NCBI GenBank assembly: GCA_002706765.1
Contig: PAJV01000049.1
Span: forward strand, 106,416-170,415
Direction of reading: 5' to 3'
Length of the DNA: 64,000 bases
Origin: Gimesia sp.
Lineage (GTDB): Bacteria > Planctomycetota > Planctomycetia > Planctomycetales > Planctomycetaceae
Shown: positions 17,099 through 26,301 of the stretch, piece after piece
Numbering within the stretch: position 1 is the first letter of the stretch
How the letters are laid out: each line of letters opens with the position of its first letter
Notes under the pieces: generated by a model
The model's input: the letters and a program-made list of their open reading frames with translations, nothing else
Databases searched by the model: none
Told to the model about the DNA's origin: nothing
Program-made: the position numbers and the translations under genes

Positions 17099-20000
17099 TC
17101 AGCCATTGGTGCGAATGGTCATGGCTTTAATCGGAGCCAGCAGGCGACTGAAGTCGCGGACCCGGTCCATGGTCATCGAGATTTCTTCCTGCAGTTTCTC
17201 GGTATGGGATCCATATCCCAGACGCCTGGCAAGGAACTCGAACTCTTCCTGATCTTGAGGCGGGACTGTTAAATCCTTTGCGTTGCCTCGGACCATACGC
17301 AGTGCATCGATGAGCCTGCGAAGGAAGATATAGGCATTGCGAAGTTTTACGTAATCATCAGGACTGATCAATCCCAGTTCTTTGAGCGCGTCAATCCCTT
17401 CCAGTGTATTCGTGGTTCGTAAGCCTGGATTCCGATGACCATAGGTAATCTGCATGCCCTGGATCAGGTATTCACAATCAACGAGACCACCATCGCCGAG
17501 TTTGGCATTAATGGTCCCTCCTTTGACGAGTTGCTGAATCTGCTTCTCGCGCATGGCGAGCATCGCTGCGACATCGAATGGTTTCCCGCCATAGATAATG
17601 GTGTCCCGCATGCGGACAATCTGGTTTCCGAATTCTTCATCGGCGGCAATCGGGCGCAGTTTAACCAGTGCCTGTCTTTCGTAAGGCCAGGCGGCTCCTT
17701 CATGAGAAAAGTAACTCTGAAATGCTTCGGCTGAAACGGCCAGACTGCCTGCCTGACCATAAGGTCGCAGACGAAGGTCAATCTGAAAAATGCCTTCGCT
17801 TCTGGTCTTGATCATCTTACTGAATTTTTCGACCAGCTTCAGGTAGTATTCATTATTGGTGATGATTTCAGGTCCGGTGGTCTGCCCGGAACCTTCGTAG
17901 ATAAACATCAGCTCAATATCCGAGGCGAAGCCCAGTTCGCGACCGCCACACTTACCCAGTGCGCAGATGGAAATGCGACAGGGATCTTCCGTTTCCAGTT
18001 GAGGAACTCCATACCGTTCTTTCAGTTGCAGATCGCAGATTTCGTAGGCACCCTGGACGACGACTTCCGCGACATCGGTCAGTTCATCGGAAAACTGACC
18101 GAATTCAGAGATATGCCCCAGGATATGACGCATGTCGGTCCGCAGCATGGCACGATCTTTGAAGGCGTTCAGGCGTTCCTGCTGATCTTCCGGCGAAGAT
18201 GCTTCTGCCAGTTCCCGTGCGAGTTCGGCTTTTAACTCTGCGAAGGTGATACGGGTTTTTAATTCTTCCACATTGGCAACGACCGGGAAAAGATTCGAAT
18301 GCTGCAGACGCAGGAAGTCTTCCCAGAGGAAATCACTTACGCCCAGCAGCCTGGCCAGCGCGCTGAGTACGCTGGTGCGTTCGAGTGATGAAATCTCTTC
18401 GACCCAGTTTGGCTGTTTAAACAAGTGCTCCAGGAATTCACGGAAATGCAGTAAGGCTGCTTCCGGATTGGGTGAGCGAGGCAGCAGATGCGTGAAATGT
18501 TTGATGAGTACGATTGCCGCCCGCAATCCCTGTTGTTGCGCTTCGGCACTGATTTTTTCCCCTTTGTCATCCGTAACATACAGGACATCGCTGACTTTGG
18601 TTCCTTCTGAATCAATGACCATTCTGGCGATATCGATGCCACTCATGGAGAGCGCATTGGTCAGTTCATAAAGGAAGCCAATCGTGTCTTCAGACTGAAT
18701 TCTTAAAATGGTGTAGCGAGGGTCCGTGTCATTATCCAGTTCAATATCGACGGGATACAACATCTGGCTGGCCTGGGGCAGATCGTGCAGGGCTGCCGCG
18801 ACCCGCTTGGCCAGTTCTCCCACAGCTTCCTGGGTTTTTCCGGTTTCTACTTTATGCAGCAGTTCTGTCAGGTCATTTTTATAGCTGGTCCAGACGGATG
18901 GCTGGACGGCTTCATCAGATGCTTTGACATCAAGTACGATCACGAATTTCCGGGTACTTTTCGATTTCTCACTGGGCTTGGAAGCACGGCCTTGCGAGGA
19001 AGCAGCAGGCTTGACCTTCTGATTGGTAAACAGGTGCCCCTGTTGAATATCAAAGCCGTAGACAAACAGCAGGCCACAGATCAGGGACAGGTCGCCGGTC
19101 TGGTCGAAACCCACCATGGTGAGGCGTAACTGATTGTCCGGAATCTTTTCTGTTTGAAGTTCTACATTGTTGCTTTCGCTCAGCTTGCGTGCCATCTGGC
19201 TGTGTTTTTCGATTTCCGCTTCGTTAAACACTTTTGTGTACGAGGCAGCCATCATGCCGATCGGATTGCTTTCCTGCTCGGACTGCGCCGCATGCGGACC
19301 GGAATCGGACGGGGAATCATAGATATACTTTTTGAAGATGTTTCGTACGGCTTTACGATGTTGTTCGTAATATTGAACGAGCTGCTGACCTTCCTGAAAA
19401 TCGAGTCTTCGGGCGAGGTATGCCAGTTCCCGTTCATCGGTGGGCATGCGATGTTCCTGGTTATAATGCATCAACTGCAGTGCGTGTTCAATTTTCCTGA
19501 AAAAGACATAACCGCTGGTCAGGTGCCGATATTCGTCTGCCTGGATCAGACCGTGGTCAACCAGCCTGACCAGTCCATCGAGTGTGTTGATACTGCGAAT
19601 GGAGGGATGCCTGGCGCCATTGGCCATCTGCAGATATTGCGTGGTAAATTCCACATCACGGATGGAGCCTTTTCCCGATTTGACTTCTCCCCAGTCTTTA
19701 CCTTTCTTTTTCAGTTCCGCTTCAATGCGTTGCTTCATTTCCAGAACGTTTTTGCGCACTTCTTCCGGCTCGGAGTTAAAAATCTGTGGTTCAATGCGTC
19801 GAAAGAAATCAATTCCCAGGTTCTGGTTGCCCGCTATCACACGTGCTTTAAGCATGGCCTGCTTCTCCCACAGGCGACCATGCCGGGCGAAATAATCGAC
19901 GTAGGCATCAACCGTGGTGACCAATGCTCCCGATCGACCCCAGGGACGCAGACGCATGTCAACGCGATACAAAAAACCTTCTGACGTGGATTCCATCAGT

Positions 20001-20797
20001 GATTTGATCAGGCGTTGCCCGAGTTGCCAGTACTGTGTGGAGTTGTCACCTGCGATAAAAACGAGGTCAATATCCGAGCTGTAGTTTAACTCTTCTCCTC
20101 CGAGCTTCCCGAACGCCAGCACTGCAAAGTCATCGAGCGGGAGATTCATTTCTTCAGACAGAATCGTCAGACAGGTCTGCACCAGGCCGTCAGCCAGCAG
20201 TGAAAGCTGAACGGTGATGTTTTTCAGGTCCATCAGCCCAAAAGTGTCGCAGGCGCCGATGCGCAGGAGTTCCCACCGCTGAAACCGGCGTAAGATATCA
20301 AAAATATCCGCTGTGGATCGCTCTTCCTGCCGTGCTGCCGCCATCGCTTCCGAATAAAACTGCTGCTGGCTTTTGAATTCAGCAATCCGGTTATAACGGG
20401 TCAGTCGTTCCAGGTAGTCCGGGTTTTTCAGCAGGATCTCTGTGAGAAACTGGCTGCCGACAAACAGCCTGACCAGTATTTCAACGGCGCGAGGGTTGTG
20501 CGTGAGAAAATTCAGCATCACCTCTGGTTCAGAGACGCTGTTGATGAAACGCTCAAAATTGATGAGTGAACCGTCGGGGGTGGCTGCATCTGTCAGTGCC
20601 TGTAACAGGGTCGGCAGGATGAGTGTCAGCTCTTTGCGGATGCCTTCCGAGGTACACATCTCGCGAATGCGGGTTAACGCACGCTCAGGGTCGGTAAAAC
20701 CAATTCCAGCCAGCATCTGCTGCACTTCCGGATCTGTGACGGGAAGTTGCTGGTCCAGTAGTTTTTCTGCATTGGAAAAGTACACGGGTTTATTCAT
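17099..20797 (-). CDS. glnE: GlnE-type glutamine synthetase adenylyltransferase with central ACT-like modules
   Basis: 1232 residues against roughly 950 for E. coli GlnE. The N-terminal half carries NPRAVEILVRLF and the nucleotidyltransferase motif FGKLGGEELNYSSDIDL (about residue 232). The C-terminal half repeats it as ALGKCGGRELGFASDIEL (about 946), each with a following helical GlnD/GlnE-type domain. Both metal-binding Asp pairs (SDIDL, SDIEL) are intact, so adenylylation and de-adenylylation are both plausible. Between them (about 550-760) lie extra modules: a stretch near MVGFDQTGDLSLICGLLFVYG and a good ACT match (YTILRIQSEDTIGFLYELTN, then VSDVLYVTDDKGEKIS) that looks like the ACT domains of GlnD. 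I infer built-in amino-acid sensing. Weak Shine-Dalgarno site; monocistronic. Confidence 0.88.
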   Translation of the reverse strand: MNKPVYFSNAEKLLDQQLPVTDPEVQQMLAGIGFTDPERALTRIREMCTSEGIRKELTLILPTLLQALTDAATPDGSLINFERFINSVSEPEVMLNFLTHNPRAVEILVRLFVGSQFLTEILLKNPDYLERLTRYNRIAEFKSQQQFYSEAMAAARQEERSTADIFDILRRFQRWELLRIGACDTFGLMDLKNITVQLSLLADGLVQTCLTILSEEMNLPLDDFAVLAFGKLGGEELNYSSDIDLVFIAGDNSTQYWQLGQRLIKSLMESTSEGFLYRVDMRLRPWGRSGALVTTVDAYVDYFARHGRLWEKQAMLKARVIAGNQNLGIDFFRRIEPQIFNSEPEEVRKNVLEMKQRIEAELKKKGKDWGEVKSGKGSIRDVEFTTQYLQMANGARHPSIRSINTLDGLVRLVDHGLIQADEYRHLTSGYVFFRKIEHALQLMHYNQEHRMPTDERELAYLARRLDFQEGQQLVQYYEQHRKAVRNIFKKYIYDSPSDSGPHAAQSEQESNPIGMMAASYTKVFNEAEIEKHSQMARKLSESNNVELQTEKIPDNQLRLTMVGFDQTGDLSLICGLLFVYGFDIQQGHLFTNQKVKPAASSQGRASKPSEKSKSTRKFVIVLDVKASDEAVQPSVWTSYKNDLTELLHKVETGKTQEAVGELAKRVAAALHDLPQASQMLYPVDIELDNDTDPRYTILRIQSEDTIGFLYELTNALSMSGIDIARMVIDSEGTKVSDVLYVTDDKGEKISAEAQQQGLRAAIVLIKHFTHLLPRSPNPEAALLHFREFLEHLFKQPNWVEEISSLERTSVLSALARLLGVSDFLWEDFLRLQHSNLFPVVANVEELKTRITFAELKAELARELAEASSPEDQQERLNAFKDRAMLRTDMRHILGHISEFGQFSDELTDVAEVVVQGAYEICDLQLKERYGVPQLETEDPCRISICALGKCGGRELGFASDIELMFIYEGSGQTTGPEIITNNEYYLKLVEKFSKMIKTRSEGIFQIDLRLRPYGQAGSLAVSAEAFQSYFSHEGAAWPYERQALVKLRPIAADEEFGNQIVRMRDTIIYGGKPFDVAAMLAMREKQIQQLVKGGTINAKLGDGGLVDCEYLIQGMQITYGHRNPGLRTTNTLEGIDALKELGLISPDDYVKLRNAYIFLRRLIDALRMVRGNAKDLTVPPQDQEEFEFLARRLGYGSHTEKLQEEISMTMDRVRDFSRLLAPIKAMTIRTNG

Positions 20798-21251
20798 AAA
20801 AACGGCAGAACCTGCTGTGTGAGAGAGACCTGGTATTTCAGGATTCGAATAAATTCAGGGAACAGAATTTTGCGAGGCTGCTGCAACTGCGGTGGAAAAT
20901 TGAGCTCACAAAAAACCTGTGATGTGTCAGGCAGTATTATAAAGCCGATGTCGGCTCAAAAGAAGGTTCTCCTCTGTTGAAATTAGACGAAATCAGCTGG
21001 TTCAGTGGTTCCAGAATGCATCACATTTAACCATCGCGTCGCTCAATCTAGTATAATACTCGGCTCAAATGCCCCTGAAGATGCGACAGTAAAACGGGAC
21101 ACAGTCTGAACAGTGGGAAGTTCTTTCAAAGCAAGTATTACTGAATCGAGTTGCTTTTCGGGTTTGATTATTTTACCCTGATTTAAGGTGTTGTTGGTGT
21201 TTCAGCAGAACCATGCTGTGTGTTCCTGTTTTCAGAATCAGAAGAAAAATC
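20798..21251. other. Divergent intergenic region holding repeat copy C
   Basis: 454 bases between the divergent glnE and TAT-exported propeller genes. It contains repeat copy C (21014-21110). I see no other gene or convincing promoter. Confidence 0.6.
21014..21110 (+). repeat. Dispersed intergenic repeat, copy C
   Basis: Begins GAATGCATCACATTTAACCA, continues with GCTCAATCTA, ACTCGGCTCAAATGCC, CCTGAAGAT and ends CAGTAAAACGGG, A, CACAGTCTGA. It aligns end to end with copy A over about 97 bases and with minus-strand copy D over its first 30 bases. Confidence 0.8.
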
Positions 21252-22523
21252 ATGATCGAGCCCGATTTCCTCAGCCGTCGTCAATTCCTCTCAAACTTGA
21301 TCGCCGCCGCCGGTTCCACTGCTCTGGCCGGGTTTGCCTTCGCTGATAAATCTGAGTTCCCTCCGACACGTGTAATTACCAGGGGGCCGCGGCACCACTG
21401 GTTTGGTTATTATGACAAACTGCAATTTGATCCTTCCAGTCGCTATGTTCTGGGAATGGAAGTCGCGTTTGAACATCGTTCACCGAAGGCTGATGATGTA
21501 ATCAAGGTCGGGATGGTCGATCTGCAGGATCAGGATCGCTGGATCGAACTGGGAGAATCATCCGCCTGGAACTGGCAACAGGGATGCATGTTGCAGTGGT
21601 TGCCCGGATCAGATTCTAAAGTCATCTGGAACGATCGAGAGCAGGGGCAGTTTGTCAGCCGCATTCTGGATGTGAAAACCGGGAAAGGTCGAACGATTGC
21701 TTCCCCCGTTTATTCTGTAAGCCCCGATGGAAAGACAGCAGTCACACCCGATTTTCGCAGAATTCAGGACGTCCGCCCTGGTTATGGTTATCCCGGTTTT
21801 CCCGATCCTCATTTTAAAGATCTGGCTCCCCAGGACTCCGGGATTTTCAAGGTGGATCTCGAAACGGGAAAAAAAGAACTGATTCTGACGCTGGAGGAAA
21901 TTGCCCGCACCGGAAATATCCCCAGGCAGCAGCCAGACATCAAACATTACTTCAATCATTTACTGTTCAGTCCGGATGGTTCCCGCTTTATCACACTGCA
22001 CCGCTGGCAGTACCCCAATGGCAAACGTCTTTCCAGAATGATAACAGCGAATCTGGATGGCAGCGATGTGCGGGTGGTTGTGGATAACGGATTCGTCTCA
22101 CACTTTATCTGGCGTGATCCTGCTCATATTCTGACACAGTCGAAAGCAACCCCCGATAGCCCCAGTTGGGGTGATTTTCTGGTGAAAGATGAAACGCAGG
22201 GCAAACTGCAGGAAGTCGGAAAAGGGGTGCTGGATCAAGGCGGGCATCTGAGTTATCTGCCGGGCAATGAATGGATCCTGAATGATACCTATCCCAAAGG
22301 GAAAGAGCGGATTCAGACTCCCCACCTGTATCATGTTTCCTCGGGAAAACGGATTGATCTCGGCCACTTTCATTCCCCCGCCCTCTATACCGGTGAATGG
22401 CGGGTCGACACCCATCCCCGTTTCAGCCCGGATGCGAAGTATGTCTGTATCGACAGTCCTCATAAAGAGGAAGGGCGTCAGCTGCATTTAATCGATATCT
22501 CAGGGATCGTCGGTCAATCCTGA
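21252..22523 (+). CDS. TAT-exported TolB/WD40-like beta-propeller protein
   Basis: ATG at 21252 is chosen because a twin-arginine signal follows at once (SRRQFLSNLIAAAGSTALAG, cleavage near AFA); an earlier in-frame ATG would put 13 non-signal residues before it. The mature protein starts around DKSEFPPTRVITRG. It has propeller-like blades: LQFDPSSRYVLGMEV, VSPDGKTAVTPDF, LLFSPDGSRFITLHRW, RFSPDAKYVCIDS. A conserved-looking opening block (PRHHWFGYYDK) suggests a specific planctomycete family, but I cannot name a substrate. It may be distantly related to oligogalacturonide-lyase-type propellers. Monocistronic; faces the 22545-25340 gene tail to tail with a 21-base gap. Confidence 0.7.
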   Translation: MIEPDFLSRRQFLSNLIAAAGSTALAGFAFADKSEFPPTRVITRGPRHHWFGYYDKLQFDPSSRYVLGMEVAFEHRSPKADDVIKVGMVDLQDQDRWIELGESSAWNWQQGCMLQWLPGSDSKVIWNDREQGQFVSRILDVKTGKGRTIASPVYSVSPDGKTAVTPDFRRIQDVRPGYGYPGFPDPHFKDLAPQDSGIFKVDLETGKKELILTLEEIARTGNIPRQQPDIKHYFNHLLFSPDGSRFITLHRWQYPNGKRLSRMITANLDGSDVRVVVDNGFVSHFIWRDPAHILTQSKATPDSPSWGDFLVKDETQGKLQEVGKGVLDQGGHLSYLPGNEWILNDTYPKGKERIQTPHLYHVSSGKRIDLGHFHSPALYTGEWRVDTHPRFSPDAKYVCIDSPHKEEGRQLHLIDISGIVGQS

Positions 22524-22544
22524 ATGCAGGGTTGAGGCGGGCGT

Positions 22545-25340
22545 TTATTCAGCTGCAGTTTTCTCTTTGGATGTCGGCTCGGGAGACTCGGCGGGGAGAG
22601 CTTCGTATGAGATATCCAGCTGGTAGAACTTATTACGGGTCAATGCACGTTCGAGCGCCCCGGTATCCACGGTGCTTCTGTTCTTGAAGGAAATCTCTTT
22701 TTTATTGGGGTTGAACTGGATCGATTTCGGATCAACCCACACAAAGCCCTTCAGGCTGCGTTGAACTGATTCTTTAAGATCATCACCGCCGTAGACTCCA
22801 TAAAGGATGATGTATTTCAGTTTTTCGTCGGGACCCGCAGGAGACTTCACTTTCGTCGCCGAGGAACTGTCACCCGCCACACTGTATGTATCGCTGGAAT
22901 TCAGGTCGGCTTCGGTCAGTACCATTTTCTGTTCTGAAACAAAGAAGCCTGCCTGATTCAAGGCCCGTTCCACAGGACTGGTGAGTTCGTCCAGACCTTC
23001 AGTTCCTTTCACGCTGAGATAGATCCATTCCTGCGTCATGTTGATTTTCAGGGAGTCGGGGACATATCGCTCAATCTGTCTCAGCTCTGCCTCTGCAATT
23101 TTAGGCGAAGTAATCCTGTTGAACCGGATCCGGTTGAGATTGCGGATATGAAACGTGAGAGGACTGGTGCCACGCATGCCTGCTTCTGGATCATATACGT
23201 ACTCTTCGACAGAAGTCGGCTTGGTAGAGAGTTTGAAGTCTTCTGTGAAAAATGCTTCCACAAACTGGCTGGAGAAATTTTCAGGAAGGGTGCCAACAAA
23301 ATCGAAGCGGAACGTCATGTTTTCCAGGTCAATCTTTTCTGTCCCTTCCTTGTAGCCAGTGACAATATCTTTCAGAGAATTTTGTGATTTGGATTCCAGC
23401 GATTCTTTCCAGAACTGTTTACTATTCTCCTGTTTGTCATCTTCAAAAATCTTTGAATAGAATTTGGGGAATTCAAGTATCTGAAAAGTGGCCGTTCGCC
23501 GGGTAAGATCCATTCCTGGTAAAACGGTTTTATTTACAGGTTTGTCTGTTTCTGTCGCTGCCATTTTTGAGTCCGGCTTCGATTCTGCTGACTGAGCCAC
23601 AATCTTTTTGATCCAGGCGATGCCTTTCGGAATCCCTTCATCAATCATAGGCTGATAATGATCGGCTCCTTTACTGATGACAAATTCCACCGGTGTTCCC
23701 TGTACTGTCAGCGCGGTGGCAAATTTGTGAGCATTTTCAAAAGAGGTGACCGGATCTTGCGGGGAGTGAAACAAAAATACGGGACACTTCAGTTTTTTGA
23801 TGTGGGTCTGTGGAGAACTGAGACGGATGAAACTTTCGACGTCAGGTAAAATCGGTTTGATATCAGCCAGGTGGTCTGCAAAGCTTTTCTGCAGGTCCAC
23901 AGAGGGCGCATAAGCCAGACAGCCTTTAATTTTGGGGTAATGTTCCGCAAACAACAGGGCCAGCGTACCCGCAGAACTGTGACCGGCTATGAAGATATTT
24001 TCTTTGTCAATGCCTGGAATGACTGAGTGCGCTTCGATAAACGCGTGCAGACAGTTGGCCATTCCCGCCTGGCTTATTTTGAATTGATCAAAGGCAATTC
24101 GATATTGGGTATTGGTGGAATTTTCCCGATTCCAGAGATCACCATCGATTGAGAAGGTTACGACGGCAAAACCCGCTTTGACATAGGGTTCATGTTCAGG
24201 ATTCGGAATCAGGTCATGCGGATCAATGGCCATGCCACTTAACAGGTTTGAGCCTGCCGGAGGAATCAGGACACAGGGAACGGGAGAAGCAGGATCATGA
24301 CCAGGGGGGAGATACACCCTGAAATGCATGGTGCTGCCTGCAATCTCTTTCCCATTCGTATTTTTCATACGCAAGACTTCATAGACTGTTCCGGCGGAGG
24401 ACGTTTTCTTTTGAGTATAAACACCACTGCCGCTCACCCCCCGTTCCCGCCAGGTCATGGGCATGGGGTCGACCCGGTTCAAATCAAAATTATAAGTCGG
24501 AGTCTTCGGGGAACTGGAAGTGCTTCTTCTGTTTAAGGGATTTGGATCGGAATTGAAGGGATTCTCGTTGGCAGCGTTGCGCTGGTTGAAATGATCGCCA
24601 ATATCGGGTTCCGGAGCTGCTGCAATATTATTGCTGTGCCGATTCTTAAATAGACCCACTGATGAATTCGTGCCGAAAAAAATAGTACCGAGACACAGAA
24701 CCAGTCCCATCAGGAAGTTCATGACATGCGTTTTGGTGTATTCATAAGATATGATTGCGTAGAAATAGCTGTAAAAAGGTACGAAAAGACAGATGATGAG
24801 TTGAAGCGCACTCTCCCTGGCTGCGACGTATAATATTCCTAAATTCCCGACAGCGATGTAAATGATACCAATGAGGAGAGAGGCAAGTTGAGCGAGGGTC
24901 GCTAAATGATGTCCGAGGACAGCCAGGATCAGGTTTGACAGGATCAGAAAGACAGCCAGTCCGGTTAAAAAGGGAGAGAAGCCATAATCGCTGATGGAAA
25001 AATCAGAAGTGGATTTCTGCTTTTTCTGTTTGGGTTTTGACGATGTTTTCTTTGGCTTCGGCCTGGCTGCTGGTCCGCCACTCAGATCCTCTTCCCAGTC
25101 GTCAAAGTCGTCGTCGAACAGGCTGGAAGTAGATTCGCTTTCGTCATCAAAGAACTCATCTGCGAGACTCGAAGGTTTCGATTTCTTCTTTTTCGCACTC
25201 GACCTGATCGAGGCTGGTTCGGGAATGACGAAAGGAGTTTCGCATTTGGGGCATTTCACTTTTTTGCCAAATGCCGATTTACTTTTAATTTTGAAGGAAG
25301 CCTCACAGTGCGGGCACTTGATCGAGAGCGGATTTACCAT
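22545..25340 (-). CDS. MJ0042 zinc-ribbon / membrane / alpha-beta hydrolase fusion protein
   Basis: 931 residues in three parts. (1) Residues 8-43: a zinc-ribbon of the MJ0042 type with two CPxC knuckles (CPHC, CPKC), then an acidic/Ser/Lys-rich linker. (2) About 128-245: four or five hydrophobic segments (LTGLAVFLILSNLILAVLG, LLIGIIYIAVGNLGILYVA and later). (3) About 290-590: an alpha/beta hydrolase with the nucleophile elbow GHSSAG near residue 453, an acidic HSPQDP and a final GADHYQP His, consistent with a Ser-Asp-His triad of the dienelactone hydrolase/PHB depolymerase type. A C-terminal region (about 600-900) repeats DLTRRTATF- and RNRIRF-like segments of unknown function. Probably membrane-anchored with the finger in the cytoplasm. 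Substrate unknown. Confidence 0.75.
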   Translation of the reverse strand: MVNPLSIKCPHCEASFKIKSKSAFGKKVKCPKCETPFVIPEPASIRSSAKKKKSKPSSLADEFFDDESESTSSLFDDDFDDWEEDLSGGPAARPKPKKTSSKPKQKKQKSTSDFSISDYGFSPFLTGLAVFLILSNLILAVLGHHLATLAQLASLLIGIIYIAVGNLGILYVAARESALQLIICLFVPFYSYFYAIISYEYTKTHVMNFLMGLVLCLGTIFFGTNSSVGLFKNRHSNNIAAAPEPDIGDHFNQRNAANENPFNSDPNPLNRRSTSSSPKTPTYNFDLNRVDPMPMTWRERGVSGSGVYTQKKTSSAGTVYEVLRMKNTNGKEIAGSTMHFRVYLPPGHDPASPVPCVLIPPAGSNLLSGMAIDPHDLIPNPEHEPYVKAGFAVVTFSIDGDLWNRENSTNTQYRIAFDQFKISQAGMANCLHAFIEAHSVIPGIDKENIFIAGHSSAGTLALLFAEHYPKIKGCLAYAPSVDLQKSFADHLADIKPILPDVESFIRLSSPQTHIKKLKCPVFLFHSPQDPVTSFENAHKFATALTVQGTPVEFVISKGADHYQPMIDEGIPKGIAWIKKIVAQSAESKPDSKMAATETDKPVNKTVLPGMDLTRRTATFQILEFPKFYSKIFEDDKQENSKQFWKESLESKSQNSLKDIVTGYKEGTEKIDLENMTFRFDFVGTLPENFSSQFVEAFFTEDFKLSTKPTSVEEYVYDPEAGMRGTSPLTFHIRNLNRIRFNRITSPKIAEAELRQIERYVPDSLKINMTQEWIYLSVKGTEGLDELTSPVERALNQAGFFVSEQKMVLTEADLNSSDTYSVAGDSSSATKVKSPAGPDEKLKYIILYGVYGGDDLKESVQRSLKGFVWVDPKSIQFNPNKKEISFKNRSTVDTGALERALTRNKFYQLDISYEALPAESPEPTSKEKTAAE

Positions 25341-25469
25341 GAAAGCATCTTTGTCGTGTCAGTATGAATAGTGGTGAGGCTGAGCAGATTCACTCAGATC
25401 AGAGGTATAAATTCTACTGATTGCCAGTACATGAAGCAATTTGTATCTGCTCAATTGTCCGAGAAAACG

Positions 25470-25559
25470 GGTTAGACGGTCTCCCGAGTTACTGTAATGC
25501 CTCACTGAGCATTTAGACCGGGTAGCATCAATTGAGAGACACGATGCTTAATGTGATGC
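25470..25559 (-). repeat. Dispersed intergenic repeat, copy D (minus strand)
   Basis: Read on minus it begins GCATCACATTAAGCATCGTG, continues TCTCTCAATT, CTACCCGGTCTAAATGC and ends TACAGTAACTCGGGAGACCG, TCTAA. It is the most diverged copy, and CGGTCT can pair with AGACCG. It lies between the minus-strand genes at 25578-26150 and 22545-25340. Confidence 0.65.
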
Positions 25560-25577
25560 CCTCTGGAATATCTGAAA

Positions 25578-26150
25578 TTACGAATCCGATTTCGGACCAG
25601 GTTCTGTGAGAGCCTTCTTCAGCTCGTGTACTTCCCTTTTCAGTTCGTGAATTTCGTGTCTCAGTTGCTGGAGCGATTCCTGTACTTCACGGTGGAAACC
25701 TTGCTCAGGAGGGGGCATGCGTTCCAGTTGCTGCTGCAGCAACTGGTGTTGTTCATCTGCTTTGCGGTGAACCTGTTCCGCCAGTTCCGGAAGCCCGGTA
25801 TCCTGCAGCTGTTCTGCGACGGCATGCAGTTTCAGTATCCGGTGTCGTTGCTGGTCCACGTGGCGCTCATGCTCACGCTGCATGACGTAATGAGGTTCTC
25901 TCTGGCGCTCCTGAGTCTGCTGGCGTCGTGGTTGTGTTCTTCCCCGCTCAGGACGACGTGCTTGCGCACGAGATTCTTTTCTCTCAGCTTCTGCTTCGAG
26001 ATAACGGTCGATTGCCTGTGCCATAGATTCCTCTGAGACCCGGGCAGCGGGCTCTGCTTTAACACTGGTTTCCAGGGCAATGGGAGAATCTTTACTAAGC
26101 AGACTGGCAAGCACAAGGATGACGAGAATAGCTGTGAGCGTCGATTTCAT
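25578..26150 (-). CDS. Exported coiled-coil protein
   Basis: 190 residues. A hydrophobic N-terminus (TAILVILVLASLLS) serves as signal or anchor. The rest is very rich in Gln, Glu, Arg and His: ERKESRAQARRPERGRTQ, then heptad-rich sequence (LQQLRHEIHELKREVHEL) that should form a coiled coil at about residues 155-182. No catalytic motif is visible. CAGGA lies about 10 bases before the ATG. Probably a periplasmic structural or scaffolding protein. Low-complexity composition makes homology assignment unreliable. Confidence 0.6.
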   Translation of the reverse strand: MKSTLTAILVILVLASLLSKDSPIALETSVKAEPAARVSEESMAQAIDRYLEAEAERKESRAQARRPERGRTQPRRQQTQERQREPHYVMQREHERHVDQQRHRILKLHAVAEQLQDTGLPELAEQVHRKADEQHQLLQQQLERMPPPEQGFHREVQESLQQLRHEIHELKREVHELKKALTEPGPKSDS

Positions 26151-26301
26151 GGTTCGCAGTTCCTGTGGCTTCGAGGGATGAAACGAGAAAGTGTCCTGTC
26201 AACTTCACGTCATCATACCTGCCCGTGAACAGAGAGTCGAGAAATTCAAACGGCTTTGTCACAGGTCGACTGTGCAGATAATGTCGGAGATCTGAAAGCT
26301 T

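Noticed and set aside
19154-19984. 276-codon plus-strand open frame opposite glnE
   Set aside because: Fully inside a conserved nucleotidyltransferase gene; no coding signature of its own.
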